Source: Protopterus annectens
Taxonomy: Eukaryota; Chordata; Ceratodontiformes; Protopteridae
Length of the DNA: 64,000 nucleotides
Direction of reading: 5' to 3'
Assembly (NCBI RefSeq): GCF_019279795.1
Contig: NC_056731.1
Span: 861,108,499-861,172,498, forward strand
Shown here: positions 11,186 to 24,371 of the stretch, in pieces
How the letters are laid out: the number at the start of each line of letters is the position of its first letter
How positions within the stretch are numbered: the first letter of the stretch is position 1
Program-made: the position numbers and the translations under genes
The notes under the pieces: generated by a model
The model's database searches: none
What the model was told of the DNA's origin: nothing
The model's input: the letters and a program-made list of their open reading frames with translations, nothing else

Positions 11186-12165
11186 GCTAGGACTCCCGGT
11201 TTATCATCTTCAGTAAAAAGTATTTTGGTGGCATCCCACAAAGCTTCAACTAGGAAAGTTTATCGCAGCAAATGGAAACGCTTCTCCATTTGGGCTTCTC
11301 AGCCCCGGTTCCTGCAGTGTTGGAGTTTTTGTCCTATATTTTCCAACAAGAGGCTAGTTCCTCTGCAGAGAAAATACAACTGGCAGCCATATCTAATTTT
11401 CATGTCGGCAAAAATCTGAATGCTCTGGCCTCTTTGAGATTGTGCAAGGCCTTTCTAAAAGGTACTTTTCTTTTGCGTCCCCCGGTTAAGAATTCCGTCC
11501 CTCCTTGGGACCTTACCCTGGTTCTACAGGCGTTGGTGGCACCTCCATTTGAACCAGCAGCATCAGTAGAGTTGGAATTCCTGTCCTGGAAGACAGCTTT
11601 TCTTGTGGCCATTACCTCAGCTAGAAGGGTTTCTGAGATCCAAGCTTTGTCCCTTACTTGATCTTTCATAAAGACAGGTTTCGCTTCACACAAAACCTTC
11701 TTTCTTACCGAAAGTTGCTTCTGAATCTAATATTAACCAGATGATTAATCTGCCTGTGTTCTTTCCAAATTTCCAGAACAAGGGTGAATATAAGCTGCAT
11801 TTGCTAGATGTTCATAGACAGCTTCATTTCTATTTACACAGGACTAAACAATTCCGTAAGTCTGACCAATTATTCGTGTCCTTTTCCAGACCCTTTTTGG
11901 GCAAGGCCATTTCCAAGGTCTCTTTAGCATAGATGGATTACACAATGTATACTGCAAGTTTTTAGGGATAAAGGCCATCCCCACCTGGTCCTGTTAAAGC
12001 TCATTCTACCAGATCTATGGCAATTTCTGCTGCCTTTTGGTCTAGGGTTTCTCTGGATGATATCTGTGCAGCGGCGACCTGGGCAAGGTCACATACATTT
12101 ATTTCTCATTATAAGTTGGATTTGATCTCTAGAGGGAGAGCATCCTTTGGCTGTGCGGTGCTCAG
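11186..12165 (+). pseudogene. DIRS tyrosine recombinase gene, frameshifted
   Basis: Integrase-equivalent of the DIRS element. The N-terminal part reads LVASHKASTRKVYRSKW (about 11228-11280). The longest open piece (11272-11661) ends with TSARRVSEIQAL, which carries the first catalytic Arg (codons at 11623-11628). Downstream pieces contain AHSTRSMA, the HxxR box (His at 12002-12004, Arg at 12011-12013), and FISHYKLDL with the presumed nucleophilic Tyr at 12110-12112. The catalytic residues that can be located are therefore present, but stops and frame changes between 11660 and 11990 break the gene. Confidence 0.82.
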
Positions 12166-12225
12166 GAATATCCTTCCATGAGGGCCTCCCAGGAGTTTTG
12201 GTAGCTGGGGACTCTGTCCCACAGG

Positions 12226-12310
12226 TTGCAGATAAATGAAGTTAACTACTTCAGATAAAGAAGTTATGTACTCACCATAACATTCCATCTGAGTAGTTAT
12301 ACTTCTTTTT
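12226..12310 (+). repeat. DIRS internal complementary region (ICR)
   Basis: The first half (12226-12258) is the reverse complement of the element's left end (6059-6091). The second half (about 12258-12310) is complementary to the right end (about 12516-12568). The centre, ACTTCAGATAAAGAAGTTAT, therefore reproduces the joined ends of a circular form. This is the hallmark of DIRS elements, where the ICR is thought to template circle closure. Confidence 0.9.
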
Positions 12311-12383
12311 CTGCAACCGTCCCTCCCTCCTTCCCCCAAACCTGTTCTAGGTTAGTATTATTGAGTTGGTAATAGTTTGATTA

Positions 12384-12568
12384 GTGGCAAACTCGATCTG
12401 AGGGAAGATAGGAGATGTGAGGGATTATGGGTAAGGGGAGGAGCTTGGAGCAGATGCTTGATAAAATGTTGCTGGCTCGGATACGATGTGGATCCGAATA
12501 CCCACAAGTTGGCAGAAAATGAAGTATAACTACTCAGATGGAATGTTATGGTGAGTACATAACTTCTT
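12384..12568 (+). repeat. DIRS right inverted terminal repeat
   Basis: Complementary to the left terminal repeat over roughly 120 bases, then an outer stretch ending GTGAGTACATAACTTCTT that matches the ICR. The right repeat therefore extends beyond the left one at the outer end, as usual for DIRS elements with unequal termini. Confidence 0.88.
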
Positions 12569-13273
12569 TTTTTGTGTCAACATGCATTTTTATTTAAATT
12601 TCATTGAAAAACAAGTTTTGTCATCAACATGCATTTTCTGAAAAATGAGACCTAAGATGTTCTAATGTCTGACATTATTGACTGGCAAAAATCCTCAGTC
12701 TGGTCTCCAGGAACTCGGAAGTTTCTGTTTGTTCCACAATGATGTTCTAGTTTAGAAATGGATAAGAGAGTCAGGCTTTGAGCTGTTGATTGATATGGTA
12801 CAGGGCAAAAATAAGAGGCAATCTCAGAGACATTTGAGAAGTATGAAACCTTTATCAGAGTTACTTAATACTGACAAAGCTGCTATAGTAATACGTTGCA
12901 CTGGTTGACAGTGAATATATAGTCTAAGGAAGCAGTTCTATGTGTAGTATATTTACTGTATAAAGTACCACACACACACCCACAAAAACAATCAATACAT
13001 TTAATCTTCTCATGAGTGTGGCTTGATGCATCTTCACTGCTGCTCAAAATTTCCAGGATTATCATGTCCCAGATGGAACAACAAGATACACGTCTGCCTG
13101 AATAACTACAGGAGCATTAATAAATGGTAAACTTCCACCCAATTTAACTATAATTTTCTGAAAGAAATAATGCCTGCATACAAAAATGCAGCAGCAAGTC
13201 AAATTAAATAACATAGTATGACAAAGAAAGGTTTCTTTCAACTATCTAGCACTGTTACACTTCTGAAATACTA

Positions 13274-13277
<4 letters not shown>
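12569..13277. other. Spacer with old repeat pieces
   Basis: No gene was found. About 12600-12720 has weak similarity to the dispersed family seen near 35.2 kb (an ATGCATTTT block, then AATGTCTGACATTATTGACTGG). At 12722-12805 lies the second copy of the repeat at 4911-4995. Confidence 0.45.
12722..12805. repeat. Dispersed repeat, copy 2 (partner at 4911-4995)
   Basis: Same orientation as 4911-4995, sharing TTTCTGTTTGTTCCACA and TAGAAATGGATAAGA-type blocks. Possibly the 3' UTR of the same old CR1-type family. No coding part was recognised next to it. Confidence 0.6.

Positions 13278-13327
<50 letters not shown>
13278..13327. repeat. (TA)n microsatellite
   Basis: About 50 bases of uninterrupted alternating T and A. 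Confidence 0.97.
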
Positions 13328-13330
<3 letters not shown>

Positions 13331-13471
13331 ATGTTCAAATAGTATATGGTGTGTGTCTGCACGTGTGTGTATATAGCACTTTCTGTATAGTACCATGGTT
13401 AAAAGTTACCATTTTCGTAACTGCTTTTGCTTTGCCTTCATTAATATGCTAAGATTTACTTCAGTCAGTAG

Positions 13472-13920
13472 TTGTTGCTGTTTAAATTCAAAGGCCATCA
13501 TCAGCACTTACTTTTAATTCAAAATTAAGTTATTTGTTTTTGTTTTCAGAATACTCTGATCTATTTCCCAACTTAAATGTTGAGAGAGTTTGTTCAGTCA
13601 TACAGAGGAGGGTCAGTACAGCCCAGGATAGCAGTTTAGCATGCTGTTCAGAGTTGTTTTACTCACCAGTGTAGGTTGATCTAGAAAATGTCGCCTTAAC
13701 TTCCAATACTCTGTCAGAGTCTCTGCAACATCTGTAATCTGGACATGCATTTCTAGAGAGGTTTACTGGTCATTAACTCAGGTGTTTTGATGCTGTAGTC
13801 CATTTTTTAGCTGGGGACATGGTTGTCTATTTGACTGCTGGAAAGTTATTGTGATAATTTTTTCATGGACATTGACTGCTGACATTCTTCCTTCTATGAT
13901 CATATTTCTGCTCATTTTCT
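13472..13920 (+). repeat. 449-bp block, inverted partner of 10209-10657
   Basis: Outside the DIRS element, about 0.9 kb past its right end. It matches the inserted block in inverted orientation, base for base in length. The flanking bases differ on both sides, and no DIRS sequence surrounds it. Either this is the donor for the insertion in the DIRS element or both are copies of an unrecognised repeat. Confidence 0.9.
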
Positions 13921-16227
13921 TATCTGCATGGATTTGACCTGATCAGGTATCATTCAGCCGGTACGAGTCTAGTCAAGGTCATCGTTCATCAGTATGCTAT
14001 GGGTATATTTGACAAGCTGGGAGCAACTTTTTTTAAACACGACTTGCTGTTTTCATTCTAAAAATGGACATTAATTTGTTCACTAGATAAGTGGGCTAAG
14101 ACCATTTTAATTCATGCCCTGAGCCACAAGTTAGAGATACAACAATTCGGTACATACATGGCAAGACATGCAATGACATTTAGCCTGCATTCAAGTAGTT
14201 AAATGTCAGCACTGAGGAACAGGAAGAAGCACTGCAGCACAAGGGAATTAATTTTATTATTTTTAGTAGCATGAAAATGATTGATGAAATGAAAAGTGCT
14301 GGTGGGGGGAAGACCTCTGCATGATCATAGGGTTTCTTTTTTTTTGTGTGTGTGTGTGTGTGAGTATAGATTGTAGTAAATTAGAGTGGACTACTTGACT
14401 ACTACAGAACATTTGTTTTTATTTTAAACTAAGACATCAGCTGTTGTTTGGGTTGAGGGGCAAGGCTGATTACCCTTTTCAGCCATTAGATTCATATGGA
14501 ATGCTGTAAGTTTTCAAAATTAATATCTTGCATGGAAAAAAAAAACTTTGACTAGGACTACATGGAGATGCAGTTTTCTTTCTTTTTGTCTGCATTGCAT
14601 TTCTCAACTTTTGGCAGTCACAAACATGTTTTGCTAGTTTAAATTGAGCATTTTGGAATGTCCTCTTGGGACAAATCATACTTTGCAAATGCTTTTGCTG
14701 TTGGGCATTGTTTTTGTGAGTCAGGGAACTGAACTTTGTAGAACATTCATTTGAATTTACTTTTCTTGGTTATAAAAAGTTTTAAGCTGCTCTATGCAGA
14801 TATCCCTTTAGGGCTTTGGAAACAATCCTGGGCTGTCTTTCTGTAATGGCAACATCCTCCCTTTTTATTCACTTGTCCTTTACCATTTAAGTCAGGTAAT
14901 TTTTTAAACATACAATTTTTAAAATGAAATGCTCTTTCTGGGAACAGACTTTATTCTTGCAAACCTCCTAACTAATGTAACAAATGGCCGATTCCTGGCT
15001 ATTTCCAGAAATGTTAGTCTACTTTCAGCACTAAGTCCTATGCTCTTGCCATTCATTTGCCTTAAGAAAAAAATGTTTTTTATCTGATTTCTTGCATATA
15101 ACTTTTGTTAGCTGAGTAAGAGAAGCTGAGATGCTCTGCTTCTGTTCGACTTGTCTAGTGAGGGGAGGGTACACACTGTAGCCTATTTACCTAACCCTTG
15201 TTAGTTTAACGATGTATATCAGTTTTCAGCTGTGAAGCAGCCAGCAGTCTTAATTTGTATAATTTTACCTGGTATCTTACATTGGTCTGATGTGTTGGAG
15301 TTATCAATATACAAGCAGTTATAAATAAAAACATATCATACTGGCAGTCCACAGACCAAAACGGGACAGAAAAATATAAAACAAAGATACTTCTTATTTT
15401 CCAATACTGAGATTAAGCAATTTCATCCTTTAGAATTTAGGACTTCATCCGAATTATTTTTATTTATATTGTGGTTTTTATTATTGTACACATCATGTTT
15501 TTGTTTTACTGTACAAGCAGTTGCTTTATAGAAAATATAACATCTAATTTAGGATTCCACTGGAATATCACTCTGACCCTAGAGTACAAGTAAATAGAGT
15601 AGCTGTAATACAATCTCTATTCTTATATGCTTGTTTTTTTTTTCTCCGTCTGTAATTATTTTAATGAATTTTTTTGGCAAACGTTTTGTTATAGATGCCA
15701 GGAATAAAGCCTAAACTGTACTACTGTACCTCAAGCTCTCTTAGTCCTGTCTTTGGCTCAGCATATAGTTGACAGTAACTCCAACTGATCCAACTGATAT
15801 GCAGTGACTTGCTGAATAACTGCATGCTGATATAAAGTGGGAGTTGGTGGGTTTCATCTGAATTGTTGATCTTCAAAGTACTCAATAGCATTTTTCATAA
15901 TGCACACCTCTTATCGTTTTACAAACTGACTGCTAGGCATGGAGAGATAACATTCTTTACTCCCTTCTAATTAGGTATGAGGCAACTTGAGTGCCCTGAA
16001 GTCAGTGAAGTAATGATAACTGCTTGAGTGTGTTAGCTGTAGAGCTGAATGTCCCATTTGTTTCTTCCATGTTTGTATCAATCCTATCAGTGTTTCTCAG
16101 ATGAAATGATACATATGCAATGTTATAACACAATGGGGGTAGGTGTATTCAAAAAGACATAACACACTGTGCAATCATGTTTCTAGCAGGATTGCTCAGT
16201 GTATTATTAGGGAGCAATTCCTAGATG
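13921..16227. other. AT-rich DNA without recognised genes
   Basis: Nothing with a domain signature was found. A short (TG)n tract lies at about 14346-14362, with several homopolymer runs. Chance ORFs only. Confidence 0.5.
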
Positions 16228-16488
16228 ATTGTAGTGCTACAGTGGTTTGATGTCTGTGGCAAGTAAGGCTACAGCAGTCTTATGGGATGCTGCTGCATGC
16301 AAGTATGCCACTGGGGGCACAGATGATTGAAATTAGCCATGTGCTTTGTCCCAGAGTTGTACACTTTGACGGAAATAGTGAGGTAAAGCAATTCAGAGAC
16401 AAGCTGGACCTCACTGTTTCTTACAGAGCGGTGAAGACCAGACTCTGTTGATTTGTAGTGTACATCACTGCAGCATTGAGATACTGCA
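16228..16488. repeat. 260-bp dispersed repeat, copy 1
   Basis: Direct repeat of 19806-20064, starting ATTGTAGTGCTACAG and ending ATACTGCA. Long identical blocks include GATGCTGCTGCATGCAAGTA and GCAATTCAGAGACAAGCTGG. Its 3' end abuts a long (TG)n tract. No protein, tRNA-like head or terminal inverted repeat was recognised. Confidence 0.85.
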
Positions 16489-16491
16489 AGG

Positions 16492-16492
<1 letters not shown>

Positions 16493-16569
<77 letters not shown>
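16493..16569. repeat. (TG)n microsatellite
   Basis: About 77 bases of TG repeats directly after the 260-bp repeat. It produces meaningless Cys-Val and Thr-His readings on the two strands. Confidence 0.97.
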
Positions 16570-16571
<2 letters not shown>

Positions 16572-19500
16572 ATCTCTGTGACTGTCTGTGACTGTCTAGG
16601 TGTCTGTGTGAACATATATATGTCTATAGGTACCTGTGCAATAGTGTTGCATGGTATGGTAGGGGGAACATATAATGTTTCCAACTGCATTAATTGTTTG
16701 ATTTACAGACAGGCAAATAAGTCACTATGGAGATTTTGCAAAATTTGACTCTGTCTTGTCACTGAATTGCTTGTCACCTGTGAAGCAGTAGTAGTATTAC
16801 AGAGATAATTTCTCTGGTCCTGTCTGTGCTGATAGGCTAATTCTGTATATAAAACACCAGAAAGTGCAGATAGTTATTTAAGACCAAACAGGGAAAAAAG
16901 GTAAGCTTTGTCGATGTATTTCTTAAGTGTTTGATTCACTTTTTGGTGTTATCAGTAAATAATTTTACTTGATTTTTTTGGAATTTTATGGACATTTATT
17001 CTTTGGTACTGTTAATTCTGCATCTCAATCTCCCATTGACATTGCTGACACGTGCATTTTTAAAACATTCAAAACTATGACTTATACTAAATACAGGCTG
17101 TCCAACTTCCTTTTAAAAATTATAACATTCTTGAATCAAGCTGAACTTGCATAATGTTCATCTTAATTTTGAAAAGCACAAAAGCTCATTATTCTTAACT
17201 TGCTTAGAGAGAAAAAGTCACCATGTTCCTTTCACTCTTGCACATCTTAACAGCCTTGTATACTCCATCTTTTTTAACATAACATACTAGAAAAAGAGAC
17301 AAGAATGAATACAACTGCTAACTGATGATTAAGAATTGAAAATTAATTGATAGTGTGCTCACTCCATAAACTGGAAGTTCACATGTTTTAGATAATCATA
17401 TTTGCATATCTCTTAACTGTACAGATTTTCACAGAATATCCAGATTTTGGCCTCATATTTTTTGGTCTGTTTTTCATAAAATTGTGGTTTTCTGGAAAGT
17501 TAGTGGTAAATCATTAAAGATTGACAATACATTCAAAACGACAGACATTTAAGTTTCAGACTTTATATCTTTCAGAAAATTCATATTAATGCAAAACATG
17601 TTATTCTATCAACTTTCTGAGTTCGTAAGAGCAATATTTAAAATTTGTCCCTATTTTTGGTGCCTTTGTCCAGATTCTTTAGTCTAAGAGGTTGAAAGGT
17701 ATGATACTCCATCTGTTTTCCAGCTCATCTGAATATGTGTATGTAGAAACTGCATTGCTCAGAACTCAAATGTCTAAAAAGAAAAAAAAAATAATTTTTA
17801 CCCATAGTATATTATCTAGATGGGTAAGTGTTTGGCAGATGTTTACTTCTTCCTTTCTCGAGCATCAATCCATCAGACTTCATCCTCTAAATCAGATTTG
17901 GCCAATCAGGAGTAAATTCTCAAATAACTCCCACCCCTCCCATGTAATACAGCAACACAAATGTACTTATAGTGCATTAACACAGACTTAGCAACTGGGC
18001 AACTATTTACAATTTCCATTTTTTAATTTCTTCTGCAGCTGCATTCTTTTGTGTCTGGTAAAAACTTGGTCTTCTATAAAAGTGCAGATTACTGCATAAT
18101 CATTTATTTCAGTATTGTCATGTACAATGTCTTACAGAGAACATTGTATTCTCAGATGTAAATTAGGATTCTGTCTATAATCTCCAGGATTTAAATGAAA
18201 GATTAACATTGACCAGTGTGAGAGTATTCTTTGCAAAACTGTAGACAAATGCAGCTAAGTTGAAATTAAATGGTTAATTGCTATATTATATATGAAGGTC
18301 TGGGGCAGGCTGGCATGTGGCAATAGTTTATTAACTGTATTGTTCTGTGATTTAGTTTATTGTTATTATTTATTGTATTGTGTTTTATGCATTTATTTAT
18401 TTATTTGCTCAGACTGAATGCCTTTTCTTGTTTTTTTGGGCATTTTATGCTGTGTTAGAGTAGCATGTGGTGTAAAATGTATATAAAAAGATTGAAAAAG
18501 TGCAGGGAGTTTTGTTTCAGTAGCTTCACAATGCAGAGAATAGATTAGCAATAGATTAGCATTTGCATGTCATTGTATATTTTCTTCTCATGTTTAATAT
18601 TAGGAAAACCAAAGACGTGTCCCAGTGTAATGAATGCTGGAGTACAGCAGTAAGCATGTGAAATGTAAGATGCTAAGAATGATAAGGATTTAATCTGTTT
18701 TCCTCTGTTTGCACATCTGCTGACCTCGGATTAGTCATAAACTGATAGCTAGCAAGTTTATCCATAGTGCTGCAGCAACAGCTGAATTAATGTATTTATA
18801 GTTTCTGACAAAGAGTATGTTCTCTCTCAACTCAGAATTTTAAGACTACCATTGCATAGTAGAAGGCCACCTGCTGGTCTGTTGATGTAATGCCCAGCAC
18901 AAATTAGTAGACTTAAGTTTGGAAAATACGTAGCAGTGGGTTTCCCCAGCCCACAACTGTGCCAGCTGTCATATGCTGCAAAGATGACTTACGTCTGTGT
19001 AGCACTACATACTGACTAAATGAGGTATGGTGATCATTTAGCACTTGCTTAAATTCAGGAAACGGAGTACTGACCACATAAATAGAGAGTAATCCTTGTA
19101 TCTGCAATCATTTGTTTGAAGTCCTGAGACACTTTTAGGATGCCATAGTATTAAACCTTCATTCAGCTGTTCATAATTGGCTTTAAGAGACTTTTCTGTG
19201 TGCTGGATGAATATGCAGAGACTGACACTGATGGGACCAACAGAACTGGATAAATTAAATACCTCATTATCAGCATTGGAGAAGCCCACAGTCTGACCAG
19301 TTCCCAAACTTGCACACATTAATTATCTAGATGTAAGAGTAAGGAAGAAACTTGTTATTAAAGCCAATTCAAATTCAATCACCACAGCTGTGTGGAACAT
19401 TATGGCATCACTATTTATATTATTGATGCATAATACATAGAATTTAGTGGTGCTTAATATAAGTTAACACAGATTCATAAAGAAGATCTTGTGTTTAACA

Positions 19501-19773
19501 ATTTAACTTTATTTCTTTGTCTAGGTGATAAGGCTAAATCTTAGGAGTAGTATATGTAGCTGTCCTGCCTTTTTTTCAAGGCACTTGATTCTGTTCCTCA
19601 TTCAAGATACATCAATAAACTGGAAACCCTATGAGTTTTAAATTAGTAAAATGGGTTAAGAACTTTATGTTTAGCAGAAGGTAGTATATTAATCAGTGCC
19701 CCTCATTTAAAAAGAATGAGAAGTGAGTAGCATAGTGCCATGGGTGTTAAGCACATAGTTATAAGTATTAATG
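16570..19773. other. AT-rich DNA; one dispersed repeat near 17425-17700, otherwise nothing recognised
   Basis: Apart from the dispersed repeat listed separately, no gene or element boundary was recognised. The ORFs are short and lack motifs. Confidence 0.45.
17425..17700 (-). repeat. Unclassified dispersed repeat family, minus-strand member
   Basis: Reverse-complement member of the family also seen near 31.8, 35.1, 45.6 and 56.8 kb. Diagnostic blocks on the plus strand are CCAGATTTTGGCCTCATATTT, then TTGGTCTGTTTTTCATAAAAT, GTTTCAGACTTTATAT, GAGCAATATTTAAA and TCTAAGAGGTTGAAAGG. No coding content. Confidence 0.7.
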
Positions 19774-20096
19774 ATATCAGAAAGGAGATAGAGATGAAGG
19801 CATGCAATTGTAGTGCTACAGCAGTGTGAAGTCTGTGGCAAGAGGCTACAGCAGTCTTATGGGATGCTGCTGCATGCAAGTATGTCATTGGGGGCACGGC
19901 TGATTGAAATTAGCCATGTGCTTTCTCCCAGGATTGTACACTGTGACTGAAATAGGGAGGTAAAGCAATTCAGAGACAAGCTGGACCTCACTGTTTCTTA
20001 CAGAGCGGTGAAGACTGAACTCTGTTCATTTGTAGTGTACAGCACTGCAGCATTTAGATACTGCATATCACAAAGGAGATAGAGATGAAGGCATGC
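19774..20096. mobile_element. Inserted 260-bp repeat, copy 2, flanked by 32-bp direct repeats
   Basis: The insert (19806-20064, 259 bases) is a second copy of 16228-16488. It is bordered by 19774-19805 and 20065-20096, which agree at 31 of 32 bases (one G/C change) and read ATATCA, then AAAGGAGATAGAGATG, then AAGGCATGC. This has the form of a target-site duplication around a mobile insert, but 32 bases is long for most classes. No open frame, tRNA-like promoter or poly(A) tail was seen. Confidence 0.75.
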
Positions 20097-20269
20097 TTGT
20101 TTGCATATGACATTAATGTCTGTAAAAGGATACTGCAGGAAGAGTGTAAAATTAAGGGAGGATTTAACAATATGTAGTAATGAGCTGGAGTGTAGCAGAT
20201 GAGATGTGGTGCATGAAATCAAAAAATGTGCAAGCAGAGTATGAGAACTCTGCAGAGATGTACACAGCA

Positions 20270-20660
20270 GTGATGGGGCATTCTGTCACCAAAAATGAAA
20301 GGACAATGTGCTAATCATATCTCATGACCTGAAGGCATTGTGCCAAGGTTTTAGTAGCAGCAGCTGTATGATTTTATGCCTGTTAGAGAGATGAAGGGAT
20401 GACAAAATATTGATGCCTCTACAAATAGTGACCTCAAAATGCTGTACCCAGTTTATGAAATCAGAGCTTTTCAAGGGCAGGAGCATTGACAAAGCAGTTC
20501 GGAGAAGGAAACAAAGAAAGCTTAGGGCATAAGCCTAAAATTGTGTAAGAAGGATTTTGAAGAGGTTTGGTAGGTAGATCTAACAAAAGAAACATAGTTT
20601 GGGCAGGAAGCTTTGCAGATATGTGAAGTACATGCAAGGTAAAGGATGGTATTAACTGTC
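20270..20660 (+). mobile_element. Very old CR1/L2-like LINE fragment (RT C-terminal region)
   Basis: Weak but ordered similarity to the RT C-terminal region of CR1/L2-clade ORF2, on the plus strand in shifting frames: a SHDLKALCQ piece near 20320, then LMPLQIV, then KCCTQFMKSELF and IDKAVRRRKQRK near 20440-20520. These align with the family pattern of DLK..KQCAKA, LPLYK.LV, LEYC.QFW and ID.LE.VQRRATK. Stops are frequent and no 3' end is recognisable. This is a by-eye call. Confidence 0.45.
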
Positions 20661-24276
<3,616 letters not shown>

Positions 24277-24371
24277 GATTCATAGGTTCATAGGTTGGTA
24301 CTAGGCTATCGGCCCTAGGGCCTATACAAGCTTAGCCATAACAATTCCCTGGATATTTCTTCCCACAATAT

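Larger units (their letters stand above)
6059..12568 (+). mobile_element. DIRS-type tyrosine-recombinase retrotransposon, nearly complete but inactive
   Basis: A 6.5-kb element with the full DIRS architecture: inverted terminal repeats, a gag-like ORF with Cys motifs, RT and RNase H with a conserved C-terminal domain, a tyrosine recombinase, and an internal complementary region (ICR) near the 3' end. DIRS elements replicate through a circular DNA intermediate and integrate with their recombinase rather than an integrase, so no target-site duplication is expected. The limits come from the ICR, whose sequence predicts the outer ends: the left end starts at ATCTGAAGTAG (6059) and the right end stops at ATAACTTCTT (12568). 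Several frameshifts, an altered RT active site and a roughly 550-base insertion in the RT/RNase H gene show it is dead. Confidence 0.88.

Noticed and set aside
16421-16748. ORFs with Cys-Val or Thr-His runs
   Set aside because: They are translations of the (TG)n microsatellite, not proteins. The same applies to 21974-22248 and 35479-35703.
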